Assembly (NCBI GenBank): GCA_003599475.1
Contig: QZKK01000136.1
Coordinates: forward strand, 1-23,175
Origin: Desulfobacteraceae bacterium
Lineage (GTDB): Bacteria > Desulfobacterota > Desulfobacteria > Desulfobacterales > SURF-15
Length of the DNA stretch: 23,175 nt
Reading direction: 5' to 3'
Shown here: positions 14,343-22,779 of the stretch, one piece after another
How positions within the stretch are numbered: position 1 is the first letter of the stretch
How the letters are laid out: each line of letters starts with the position of its first letter
Notes under the pieces: model-generated
What the model was told of the DNA's origin: nothing
Databases searched by the model: none
The model's input: the letters and a program-made list of their open reading frames with translations, nothing else
Made by a program: the position numbers and the translations under genes

Positions 14343-15383
14343 ATGAAAATGCCCGCCACCATCAAAGACATCGCTAAAATCGCGCGGGTCACTCCGACGA
14401 CGGTCTCCCTTGCCCTCAACAACCAACCTCGGGTAAGCGAAAAAACCCGCCGGAGAATCCTGAAGATCGCACGTGACCTGAAGTACCACCCCAATTATAT
14501 CGCAAAAAGCCTCATCAGCAGGCGAAGTCATGCCATCGGGTTGATCATCAACAATATCGCAGATCCTTTTTACCCGGAAATTGCAAAAGGAATCGAGGAA
14601 AAGGCAGACGAACTGGGCTACAGCGTGATCTTGTGCAATACCAACAGCAGCACGGATCAGGAAAAAAAACATATCCAAATGCTCCGCGCCCGGGGAGTCG
14701 ACGGCATCATCTTTTCAACCGTGTTGATCGACGATCCGAACATCAAGCCTTTGGTTGAGGATAAATTTCCTTTTACCCTGGTAAACCGCACCATTTATGA
14801 CCCGCTGCTTTCCAGCCGGATCGATTATGTCGTATTGGACAATTTTTCAGGGGGTTATCAGGTCATCGACCACCTCTACCGGTTGGGTCATGACCGCATC
14901 GGCATCGTCACAGGAGAACTGCGGGCTTCCACTGCAGCCGAAAGGATGGAAGGAGCCAAAAAAGCGATGCTGGATCGCCGTATTCCTTACGATCCGGACC
15001 TGATCGTAGAATGCGATTTTACCCGTGCGGCCGCTTATCATGCAGCCAAAAAACTCCTTGCCCTGAAGCCGCCTCCGACAGCCATTTTCGCCAAAGACGA
15101 TAACATGGCCCTCGGGGTTCGGGAAACGATACTGAACTCCGGCATGCACATCCCGGAGGATGTCGCCCTGGTCGGCTTCGATGATATCGACGTGGCGGCG
15201 CTAAGCGGCATCGATCTAACCACCGTGAGTCAGAAGAAATATGAGATGGGGACACTCGGGGTAAAGATTTTAATCGACAAGATCGAAAAAGAATCGTCTC
15301 CCATGGTCAATAAAATCATCCTGCAGCAGGAGCTGATCGTGCGGAAATCCTGCGGTTTCCGTCTCAAGGGATACTGCAGGTAA
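14343..15383 (+). CDS. LacI family transcriptional regulator
   Basis: A 346-aa repressor-type regulator, full length. The N-terminal helix-turn-helix is clear (ATIKDIAKIARVTPTTVSLALN, about residues 5-26), followed by the hinge helix (YHPNYIAKSLISRRS) and a periplasmic-binding-like effector domain (GLIINNIADPFYPEIAKGIEE onward, with AIFAKDDNMALG and VALVGFDDIDVAAL). The ligand is probably a small molecule taken up by the neighbouring transporter. The ATG at 14343 is used; the ATG at 14349 is an alternative, and neither has a good ribosome site. Candidate operators lie in its own leader and upstream of the TRAP locus, suggesting control of both. Confidence 0.93.
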   Translation: MKMPATIKDIAKIARVTPTTVSLALNNQPRVSEKTRRRILKIARDLKYHPNYIAKSLISRRSHAIGLIINNIADPFYPEIAKGIEEKADELGYSVILCNTNSSTDQEKKHIQMLRARGVDGIIFSTVLIDDPNIKPLVEDKFPFTLVNRTIYDPLLSSRIDYVVLDNFSGGYQVIDHLYRLGHDRIGIVTGELRASTAAERMEGAKKAMLDRRIPYDPDLIVECDFTRAAAYHAAKKLLALKPPPTAIFAKDDNMALGVRETILNSGMHIPEDVALVGFDDIDVAALSGIDLTTVSQKKYEMGTLGVKILIDKIEKESSPMVNKIILQQELIVRKSCGFRLKGYCR

Positions 15384-15461
15384 TTTTTTTCTTTCGGTGC
15401 TGACGGATCGCAGAAAAACCGGAAATCATAGCACAAAAGAAAGGAGGGAAAAGGGAAAAAT

Positions 15462-15479
15462 AAGTTAAACGTTTAACTT
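15462..15479. promoter_or_regulatory. Perfect 18-bp palindromic operator upstream of the TRAP locus
   Basis: AAGTTAAACGTTTAACTT reads the same on both strands. It has the central CG of a LacI-family operator and resembles the site in the regulator's own leader. It lies 82 bp before the dctP start and 78 bp after the regulator stop. Confidence 0.7.
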
Positions 15480-15561
15480 GTCTTCTCGGTCTTTAGAGAA
15501 ACGGTATTCATCGAAGCACTAGTGGATCCAACCATGACGTTAAAAGCTGAGGAGGGCGTTT

Positions 15562-15837
15562 ATGAAAAAAGGGACATTTTGCTTTTTTTTGATGTGTCTG
15601 GCCATCTTTGCGGCGTTCCCGGCAACGGGGAATGCCGTAGCCGTGAAAGACGGTGTCGTCACGCTGCGACTCGCTCATGTGAATCCGCCGGGAAGCCCGA
15701 CAGATATGGCGGTCACAAAACTGAAGGAGCTGCTCCATCAGCGAACCGATGGAAAAGTAGCCATCAAAGTGTTTCCCAACGAGCAGTTGGGGGCCGAAAA
15801 AGCGGCATTGGAAGGCGTCGTCCTGGGGACCATCATT
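15562..15837 (+). pseudogene. TRAP transporter binding protein DctP, N-terminal fragment
   Basis: About 91 codons of a periplasmic TRAP receptor. A strong GAGGAGGG precedes the ATG, a signal peptide follows (cleavage near GNAVA), then VTLRLAHVNPPGSPTDMAVTKLKELLHQRTDGKVAIKVFPNEQLGAEKAALEGVVLGT, the standard first lobe. After the VVLGT segment the DctP similarity stops and the frame runs into sequence that resembles DctM. Intact DctP proteins have about 330 residues, so roughly 240 are lost. The signal peptide and ribosome site are undamaged, so the loss looks recent. It cannot work as a receptor. Confidence 0.85.
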
Positions 15838-16480
15838 CGGGAAGGTCTCCTTACCGCTGTTGACGCCCCTGATCATTCTGGGAGGGATCGCGACCGGCAT
15901 CTTCACACCGACTGAAGCCGCTGCGGTGGCCGCTTTCTATGCGTTTATACTGGGAAAATTCGTTTACAGGATCATGAAATGGAGCGATGTCTATAAAGCC
16001 GTCCTCGATACTGCAATTCTGACCGGCGTGGTTGTCTTCATCATGGCCATGGCCGCCCTGTGGTCATGGATGATCACGAATGAAGAGATTACCGTCTATG
16101 CGGTCGATTTTCTCACTTCGATTTCAACCAATCCCCTCGTCATGCTGCTCATGCTCAATGTCATGCTTCTGATACTGGGGATGTTCATCGAACCCTTGGC
16201 GATCATGATCATGACCCTTCCGGTGATTTTGCCGATTTTACAGGCGTATGAAATCTCGACACTTCACTTCGGCGTGGTCATGACGGTGGCGTTGATGATC
16301 GGGCTGGTGACACCTCCTTTCGGCGAGTGCCTGTTTCTTCTCAGCGCGCTCACGGGGGTTCCCGTAAGCCGGGTTGCCCGTGCCACCGCGCCCTACCTGA
16401 TCGGTATGTTGATTGTCCTTTTTTCGATTACCTATATCCCGGGGCTGGTATTGTGGCTCCCGAATCTTCTGATGCCCTGA
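15838..16480 (+). pseudogene. TRAP transporter large permease DctM, C-terminal half
   Basis: The C-terminal 210 residues or so of a DctM permease (intact length about 430). The diagnostic LTPLIILGGIATGIFTPTEAAAVAAFYAF lies at the start; later come the GMFIEPLAIMIMTLPVILPI helix and VTPPFGECLFLLSALTGVPV. From 15860 to 16480 the frame is open and begins with TTG. In the preceding bases the DctP frame reads REGLLTA, which fits DctM, so a small frameshift (two bases lost or one gained) probably lies near 15856-15862 in addition to the large deletion. The DctM N-terminal half and the whole of DctQ are missing. No ribosome site serves the 15860 TTG. Confidence 0.85.
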
Positions 16481-16539
16481 TGCTTTGAATCCATTAAATA
16501 AAATTAAAAAATTCCATCTATTTGAAAGGAGCACGCGTT

Positions 16540-17874
16540 ATGAGCGGAAACGGAAAAATGCTGGACGAGACCTCCCATTTGATTCTCCACAGAACATCGA
16601 AAACGGAAATGCGGCAGGGGATTCCCGTCATCACCCGGGGGGAGGGGGTGCGGGTCTTCGATCAGGACGGAAAAAGCTACCTCGATCTGGATTCCGGAGT
16701 CACACGGCCGGTCCATGTGGGCCACGGCCGGAAAGAAATCGCACAGGCCGTCTACGATCAGATCTGTGAGCTGGCCTACTTTACTCCCTGCCAGTACGCC
16801 ACCCCACCGGCCATCAAGCTTGCCGATCTTCTTTCAGAGATCACCCCTGACGGCATCAACCGGTTCCTCTTCGAGTGCGACGGGTCGGAGGCGGTGGAAT
16901 CGGCCATGAAAATCGCCAAACATTACCACTATTACAGGGGGGATAAGGGGCGCTTCAAGATCATTTCCAGAATGGGAGCCTACCACGGGGTCAATGGAAT
17001 CGGTGTGAGGGCGCTGGGGATCGTCGTTCCCATGCGTCAGATGATGGAACCTCTTGCCCCCGGAGGCGTTTTGGTGCAATCTCCTTACTGCTACCGCTGT
17101 CCGATCAATCTCACCTATCCGGACTGCGACCTGCGATGCGCAAGGGATGTGGAGCGGACCGTCGAATTCGAAGGCTCCGATCTGTTTTCTCTTTTCATCG
17201 GGGAGCCCATCCAGCAAGGCTTCGGAGCCTATGCCCCTCCGCGCGAGTACTGGCCGATTATCCGGGAAATATGCGACCGATACGGAATTCTGCTGCTTAT
17301 CGACGAGGTGATCTGCGGATTCGGACGCACCGGGAAAATGTTTGCCACCGAGCACTTCGACGTCAAGCCCGACTTGATCACCATGGCCAAAGGCATCACC
17401 AGCGGTTATGTTCCTCTGGGCGCCGTCGGGTGCACCGACCAGGTCATGGAACCGATTGAAAACCTGATGCACCTGCACACCTATGGAAATCATCCCGTAT
17501 CGTGTGCTGCCGGCCTCAAGAATATCGAAATCTTGAGGGAGGAAAGGCTCGTGGAAAATTCCGCAGCCATGGGGGCCTACTTCCTGGAGGCGCTCAAGGA
17601 TCTGGAACGGCATCCCACCGTGGGAGAAGCCAGAGGCACGGGCCTGTGGCTGGCTCTCGATTTTACGACGGACAAAAAAACGAAGGCTATTTACCCCCTC
17701 AAGCACTTGAATCGTATCATCCTTCGGGCCAGGAAAAAGGGAGTCATCACAAAGTCCATGGGATTAGCTCTGGAATTCGCGCCACCGCTGATCATCCGTA
17801 AGGAAGAGATCGATGAGGCCGTCCGGGTCATCGACGAATGCATCCGGGAAGAGGAAAAGGAAATGGGTTTCTAA
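16540..17874 (+). CDS. Class III (omega) PLP-dependent aminotransferase
   Basis: A 444-aa cytoplasmic enzyme of the acetylornithine/4-aminobutyrate/glutamate-semialdehyde aminotransferase group. The cofactor features are present: CDGSEAVESAMKIAK (113-127), AYHG for ring stacking, LLIDEVICGFGRTG with Asp255, and the Schiff-base Lys284 in TMAKGITSGYVPLGAV. It carries an insertion with Cys184, Cys187, Cys196 and Cys200 (SPYCYRCPINLTYPDC...), seen in some members of this group. Substrate is unknown: an omega- or alpha-amino acid. AAAGGAG lies 8 nt before the ATG at 16540; the longer TTG reading at 16522 would destroy that site. It lies 60 bp after the broken dctM in the same direction and was probably in the LacI-controlled operon. 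Confidence 0.88.
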   Translation: MSGNGKMLDETSHLILHRTSKTEMRQGIPVITRGEGVRVFDQDGKSYLDLDSGVTRPVHVGHGRKEIAQAVYDQICELAYFTPCQYATPPAIKLADLLSEITPDGINRFLFECDGSEAVESAMKIAKHYHYYRGDKGRFKIISRMGAYHGVNGIGVRALGIVVPMRQMMEPLAPGGVLVQSPYCYRCPINLTYPDCDLRCARDVERTVEFEGSDLFSLFIGEPIQQGFGAYAPPREYWPIIREICDRYGILLLIDEVICGFGRTGKMFATEHFDVKPDLITMAKGITSGYVPLGAVGCTDQVMEPIENLMHLHTYGNHPVSCAAGLKNIEILREERLVENSAAMGAYFLEALKDLERHPTVGEARGTGLWLALDFTTDKKTKAIYPLKHLNRIILRARKKGVITKSMGLALEFAPPLIIRKEEIDEAVRVIDECIREEEKEMGF

Positions 17875-17899
17875 AAATCGAAAAGAGGGTGAATTTCAT

Positions 17900-18245
17900 T
17901 CAGGTAACCCCCGGCTTTGCCGGGCGACTCACCAGAGTTTGACATTTACGGCTTTGCCGGAGGTATGGTGACTCGGGCGGCAAATGCATGCTCCCGATCG
18001 TAAAGATTGTTTCGGTGTTTCGTCCAGGGGATGCCCGAGGTCGGTCGTCAAGGAGTATTCGATGGGCAACCCACCAACTGCACTGCGGGGCTTTTCTGAT
18101 TGTACTTGGAGCGGAGCGGAAATCCCCCCACCCGGCTGCGGGGTTAGCGAATCGAAATCGGACAGAATTCCTTACCGAAGGAAGATTCCCTGCAGTTGGG
18201 TGCAGGGAAGTAGCCGTCCTCTCCGAAGCCTCCCCTTCGAGACTG
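17900..18245. repeat. Hairpin-rich non-coding repeat region
   Basis: Between the convergent ends of the aminotransferase and the broken tctA lie about 370 bp without a credible gene. CGGCTTTGCCGG occurs twice (17912-17923 and 17949-17960); GACTCACCA (17926-17934) is mirrored by TGGTGACTC (17966-17974) at 8 of 9 positions; and TTCCCTGCA/TGCAGGGAA (18186-18209) is a perfect 9-bp hairpin with a 6-nt loop. The layout suggests one or two dispersed repeat elements. An open frame at 17988-18407 shows no recognisable protein. Confidence 0.45.
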
Positions 18246-19690
18246 TCATATGACTTCCTCGCTCTCTGGTTTTCGCTCCCGAATCTTGGAAAGCAGAGAG
18301 AGTGCAAGGACGGCGATGGCGAGCCCGAGAATGGAAGCGGAGATCGGGCGGGTGAAGAAAATCAGGAAAGAGCCGTCCGAGACGATCAGCGAGCGTCGCA
18401 GATTTAGCTCCAGCAGCGGCCCCAAAACAAATGCCATGACAAGGGGAGCCGCCTCATATTTCAACTTCCGAAAGAGATATCCCAGAATCCCGAAGACAAG
18501 CATGATCAGGATGTCGTTTGCCGAATTGTTCAGGCTGTAGGCGCCGACCAGGCAGAAGAGGACGATCATCGGAAAAAGAAAAGGATATGGGAGCCTCAGG
18601 AGCCTCACCCACAGGGGGATCAGAGGAAGATTGAGGACAACCAGCATGACGTTTCCGATATACATGCTGGTTACGACTCCCCAGAAGAATTCGGGGTGGT
18701 CCACCATCAGAAGCGGGCCCGGATGGAGCCCATGGATCATGAGGGCGCCGAAGAGGATGCCCATGGTAATATTGGGGGGAATTCCCAAGGTAAGGAGAGG
18801 AATGAAGGCTCCCTGTGCAGAAGCATTGTTGGCCGATTCCGGGCCGGCCACCCCTTCGATCATTCCGGTGCCGAATTTTTCCGGATACTTCGAGATCCTC
18901 TTCTCTACGGTATAGGAGACAAAGGAAGAAATGACGGGTCCAGCTCCTGGAAGCACTCCAAGGAAAGCCGATTACAGTGCCGCGGAGAATTGCACCTTTC
19001 GATTTCATCCAGTCCCTGGCCGTCGGCAGCAGATTTTTGATTTTGGTTTTGAGGACATCCTGGCTGATCGACTGCTCGAGGTTGATGAGCACCTCGGAGA
19101 TCCCGAAAAGCCCCATGACCAGAGGTACCAGGTCGAAACCGTCCGAAAGATGGAATATTCCGAATGTAAACCTCAAAGATCCGGTGATATTGTCCGTTCC
19201 CACGAAAGTAAGCGTCAGGCCGAATAGAGCGACGATCAGGGCCTTCAGCATCGAACCATGCGCCAGATAGGTGAGAATTACGATAGAGAGAACCATCAGG
19301 GAGAAGTATTCGGGGGCGCCGAACCGGATCGCGAAATCGGTGAACGGGGCCGCCAGAAAAGTGAGCCCCAGCAGGCTGAAGGTTCCGGCGATGAATGAAC
19401 CGATCGCGGCCATCCCGAGAGCAGGGCCTGCTCTCCCCTGTCTGGCCATCTTATATCCGTCGAGGCAGGTGATCACCGAAGTGGCCTCGCCGGGGATGTT
19501 CAACAGGATCGAGGTGGTGGATCCTCCGTACTGCGCCCCGTAATAGATCCCGGCAAGCATGATGATGGCTGCAATCGGCGTGATCTTGAACGTGATCGGC
19601 AGAAGGATCGATATCGTAGCCACAGGCCCTATGCCGGGGAGAACGCCGAAACACTGAAAAATATTACGCTTCCCTTCGGTCTCATTTCAT
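18246..19690 (-). pseudogene. Second TctA-type permease, frameshifted and N-terminally damaged
   Basis: Clear TctA similarity runs through two frames. The first part (from about 19665 to 18964) contains GVLPGIGPVATISILLPITF, GIYYGAQYGGSTTSILLNIPGEATSV and the middle helices, ending RGTVIGF. The second (18956-18246) resumes with LPGAGPVISSFVSYTVEKR and runs to the end. The break lies at about 18957-18966, where one base is gained or two are lost relative to an expected GF(F)LGVLPGAG. The start is also damaged: AAGGAGGA and an ATG at 19690 are followed at once by TGA, and the first 30-odd TctA residues are missing before NIFQCFGVLPGIG. No tctB or tctC accompanies it. It follows the ferredoxin gene on the same strand. 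Confidence 0.85.
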
Positions 19691-19806
19691 TCCTCCTTCC
19701 TTGTTGATGGATTCCGTTGTTGGAAAAGGCCCCTCTTGCCGTTTCCCGGCGGAAGGCAGAAAATAGAAGTTAGAAAAAGCCGGGAACACGGAATCGGGGC
19801 GGTTCG

Positions 19807-20049
19807 TTACCGGATCAGATACGGCAGATCCTTCATCGTGATCGCCTGCCGGGGGCACATGAAAACGCAGGCATCGCAGTACCAGCAATCGTCTCGGTAT
19901 CGCATGAAGGGATATCCTCTACGGCCGAAACGAAGAACGTCCATCGGACACATGTCGATGCATGTTCCGCATTTGTTGCATCTTTTCTCGTCTATCTCCA
20001 GCCAGGAGTAAGCCGATTCTTCCAGAGAGCCGGAATTCAGATCTTCCAT
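19807..20049 (-). CDS. 2[4Fe-4S] ferredoxin, AprB-like short form
   Basis: An 80-aa electron carrier with two complete cluster motifs: Cys24/27/30/34 (CNKCGTCIDMCP) and Cys55/58/61/65 (CWYCDACVFMCP). The spacing and the KDLPYL-type tail start resemble the cluster domain of adenylylsulfate reductase beta subunit, but the C-terminal tail of AprB that wraps around AprA (about 70 more residues) is absent. It starts 3 bp after the stop of the AprA-like gene, with GGAGG just inside that gene, so the two are co-translated and probably form a complex. It should pass electrons to or from the FAD of that partner. Confidence 0.9.
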   Translation of the reverse strand: MEDLNSGSLEESAYSWLEIDEKRCNKCGTCIDMCPMDVLRFGRRGYPFMRYRDDCWYCDACVFMCPRQAITMKDLPYLIR

Positions 20050-20052
20050 CTC

Positions 20053-21909
20053 TTATTCCTCCTTCTTGACGAATCTTCGTGGGGTTCCCATCCCTTCCTT
20101 TTCGATGTGCTTCTTCATCCAGGGGTCGTCCGGAGGGTTTTGCCAGCTCGGAGTTTTGCGGAAGGGGGTGCCGATATCGAAGGAGAGTGCAGGATAATCA
20201 TATTCCATGGCCGCGGGAAAGTCCCATTTGAGCGGCGGTACAGGACGACGGGTCAACTCCATGCCGTTTACCCCTTTTGCGACGACCACCCATTTTCCCT
20301 CCCACGCCTCCTTCTTCTCGGGCAAATCTGCCCGCCAGTGCTGATAACCCCATCGGCTTTCATCCCGAAAAAGGCTGGCCCGGGCCATGATCTCGCCCAC
20401 CCGGAGGATGCAGTCGATCTCGTAAACCTTCAAAAGGTCGTGGTAGTCGACCGCCTTGATCTCCGGGAGGTCTTCACAGCGGATCCGCTGCATCCACCAG
20501 ATCGCTTTTTCCATGAAGGCCGGGTTCTTCGGCGGCTTGAGATAATACTGGATCCGGGTCCGGGCCTTGTATTCGACCATGGAGGTGGGGATTCCGCGGT
20601 TTCTGTGAAGGGGCGCCTCGAAAGCCTCCATCCCGCCTCGAAGCCAGGAGGCCGGATTCTCGGCGGAGACCGGATCGCTTCCGCCCGCATAAACCGCAGC
20701 TCTTTCCCCGATGATTCCGCCCATGGCCAGCGCTCCGCCCAGATAGGAGTTGGGGAGACCTCCGTCGACGTCTCCGGCGACATAGAGACCGGCGATATTG
20801 GTGGCGCCGTCGCGGTCGCTGTTCACGCCGGAGCTGCTGTGCCCTCCGCAGACTCCGATTTCGTCCACGAGGGCGATTTCCACACTGAAGGGTTTGCGGT
20901 AATTCTCGCCCCGTTTGGTATGAAAGAGGCGCCGGCTGGTACGCTCGTTTCCCCAGAGGATTTTTTCGATCACCCGGATCATGTCCTCGGGCATGTGGTC
21001 CATCTTCAGGTAGGTCGGCCCTTTTCCTTCTGCAAAGGCTTTCCAGATTGCAAGCTTCACATCCCCGGAGCTGTAGCCGTGGGCCGTGGTTTTTTCGCCG
21101 AGGCGGTTTACCCCGTATGCACCGCGGGGCGCGGCCACATAGGCGCAGGAGGGCCCCTGATGGTCCTTCAATACATTGTTGCCCTGGAAGCATTCCATGT
21201 TGACCAGCTCGGCGCCGGCTTCATAGGCCATGGCATAGCCGTCACCCGCATTTCCGGGGAATTCGTAGCAGCCGGAAAGATAACCGGAACTGGAGAGCCC
21301 CATGCGCCCCGCCGCGCCGGTTGTCAAACAGACCGCTTTGGTCTTGAAGTAATAGTAATGACCGGTCCGGATGTTGAAAGCAAAGACACCGGCCACTTTT
21401 CCGGATTCGGTGACGATCTTCAGCGCCGGGGTGCGGTCGTGGACTTCGGCTCCCGTCTGCCGCACCGCCCGGGCAAGCGCCCGCTTCATCTCCTCCCCAT
21501 GCATCTCTAGGAGAAGGGGCTTGTTGATCGGGTGAAGGTAATGGAGGAGGTAGTTGCCCTTTTCATCGACCGGGAAAAGATCCCCTTTCGGCCGGTTCAT
21601 GATCTCTTCGAGGTCTCTTACCACCGTCGGGCAGCGCAGGCCGAAGGTCCAGGCGACTTCCTGATCGAGGACCCCTTCGGTCACTTTCGTGAGGAGTTCG
21701 ACAACGTCCTCGGGACTGCTGTTCGGAGGAAGGGCCATCGTGTTCAGGGCATCCATCCCCCTGCCCGCCGCACCGGAGGTCTCCATTTTGCTTTTGTCCA
21801 GAACGGCGATGCGCAGCGCAGGATCGGTACGATGTGCGTATATGGCAGCCATTGCTCCTGCGGCCCCGGCGCCGATAATGACAAGATCGGTTTCTTTGAC
21901 GTGGTACAT
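20053..21909 (-). CDS. AprA-like FAD-dependent oxidoreductase (fumarate reductase/succinate dehydrogenase flavoprotein family)
   Basis: A 618-aa cytoplasmic flavoprotein. The dinucleotide fold is at the N-terminus (DLVIIGAGAAGAMAAIYA, glycines at 13, 15 and 18), followed by the SGAAGRGMDALNTM FAD loop, TTGAAGRMGLSSSGY, and the C-terminal FAD contact GLYVAGDVDGGLPNSYLGGALAMGG. The region EIGVCGGHSSSGVN corresponds to the active-site area of the fumarate reductase/AprA group. The overall layout and the helical C-terminal third resemble AprA more than FrdA. True AprA belongs with AprB, Qmo, Sat; none is here. The substrate is unknown. A strong AAGGAGGAGG precedes the ATG. It follows the iclR gene by 55 bp. 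Confidence 0.88.
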   Translation of the reverse strand: MYHVKETDLVIIGAGAAGAMAAIYAHRTDPALRIAVLDKSKMETSGAAGRGMDALNTMALPPNSSPEDVVELLTKVTEGVLDQEVAWTFGLRCPTVVRDLEEIMNRPKGDLFPVDEKGNYLLHYLHPINKPLLLEMHGEEMKRALARAVRQTGAEVHDRTPALKIVTESGKVAGVFAFNIRTGHYYYFKTKAVCLTTGAAGRMGLSSSGYLSGCYEFPGNAGDGYAMAYEAGAELVNMECFQGNNVLKDHQGPSCAYVAAPRGAYGVNRLGEKTTAHGYSSGDVKLAIWKAFAEGKGPTYLKMDHMPEDMIRVIEKILWGNERTSRRLFHTKRGENYRKPFSVEIALVDEIGVCGGHSSSGVNSDRDGATNIAGLYVAGDVDGGLPNSYLGGALAMGGIIGERAAVYAGGSDPVSAENPASWLRGGMEAFEAPLHRNRGIPTSMVEYKARTRIQYYLKPPKNPAFMEKAIWWMQRIRCEDLPEIKAVDYHDLLKVYEIDCILRVGEIMARASLFRDESRWGYQHWRADLPEKKEAWEGKWVVVAKGVNGMELTRRPVPPLKWDFPAAMEYDYPALSFDIGTPFRKTPSWQNPPDDPWMKKHIEKEGMGTPRRFVKKEE

Positions 21910-21964
21910 TTCCTCCTCCTTGCGCTTTCCCGGCCCGATTGAGCGGTTCCAGCAGGCTTTCTTT

Positions 21965-22765
21965 TTATTCCTGGAGATGCCGCTCGGCCCGGGTAATCCT
22001 TTTCACGATTCTGACAATCTCCGCGCGCCTTTTCCCGTCCATCCGCTGGGAAATGGATGAAACCGTAACGGCCGCAATGACTTCCCCTTTCCCATCAAGG
22101 ATGGGAATCCCGATGGAAGTAACCCCCTCGTGAAAGATCCCTTCGCTGACCACGAATCCAGTCTTGCGGGATTTTTCGGCAAGATCTCGGATATCGTCGA
22201 TGCCAAGCTTGGTGAACCGGGAATATCGGAGTGCGTTTGACGCGATGACGGCTTCCACCCGATCGGTGGGAAGAAAAGCCGTAAGCGCCATGCTGCCGGC
22301 GCCGATTCCGAGGGGGCGGCGTGCCCCCACGTCCACCGGAACGGTACGGATGGGTGCCTTTCCCTCCACCCGGTCGATGCAAAGGGCGTCATTTCCGGAA
22401 CGGATCAGAAGAAAAACGGTATCGCCAGTTTCGCCGGCAACCTGCTCAAGAGCGCTCCGGAACTGGTTGCGGATGGAAAATTGCCGGGCCGATCCTGCGA
22501 GAAGGTAAAGCTCGATTCCGAGCTGATATCGCTTCGAAAGTGGTTCGTAGGAAAGGAATCCCTCTGCGGTCAATGCGGAGAGAATGTCAAATCCGAAATC
22601 GGTAAGGCAGGAAAAGAAGATTGTCCGATAATAGTATCTGCAATCACCGTCAACTGGACGTAAGCGCAAAATGTTTTTCTTGACAGGTTCATCCGCGAAC
22701 TGTAAGGGGGTATACAGGAATTCCAGTTCTAATGTCCTTTCTTGACTTCTGTTCTCTTCGCTCAT
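21965..22765 (-). pseudogene. IclR family regulator lacking a recognisable DNA-binding domain
   Basis: From about residue 60 of 266 this is a normal IclR protein: ILSALTAEGFLSYEPLSKRYQLGIELYLLAGSA (end of the wHTH and linker), then the GAF-like effector domain with TVFLLIRSGNDALCIDRVEG, PVDVGARRPLGIGAGSMALTAFLP, and EGVTSIGIPILDGKGEVIAAVTVS. The first 59 residues do not show the expected helix-turn-helix (leucine-rich helix, LTEIA..GLPKST..R), and neither of the other frames supplies it. The ATG has no ribosome site and follows a GC-rich hairpin directly. So the domain was lost by rearrangement, or is extremely divergent. If functional it would be expected to control the flavoprotein operon that it heads. 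Confidence 0.65.
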
Positions 22766-22779
22766 CCCGCTAAAGCGGG
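22766..22779. other. Hairpin abutting the iclR-like start codon
   Basis: CCCGC-TAAA-GCGGG forms a 5-bp perfect stem immediately upstream of the minus-strand ATG at 22765, in the place where a ribosome site would be expected. Confidence 0.35.

Noticed and set aside
15520..15531. ACTAGTGGATCC, identical to a cloning-vector polylinker segment
   Set aside because: Only these 12 bases match and the flanks do not continue the vector sequence, so chance is the simplest explanation.
17988..18407. Open frame of 139 codons after the aminotransferase
   Set aside because: It lies inside the hairpin-rich repeat region and runs into the antisense of the tctA remnant; no ribosome site.
20107..21510. A 467-codon open frame on the plus strand opposite the AprA-like gene
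   Set aside because: It is antisense to a clear flavoprotein gene, shows no recognisable domain, and such mirror frames arise from GC-rich codon use.
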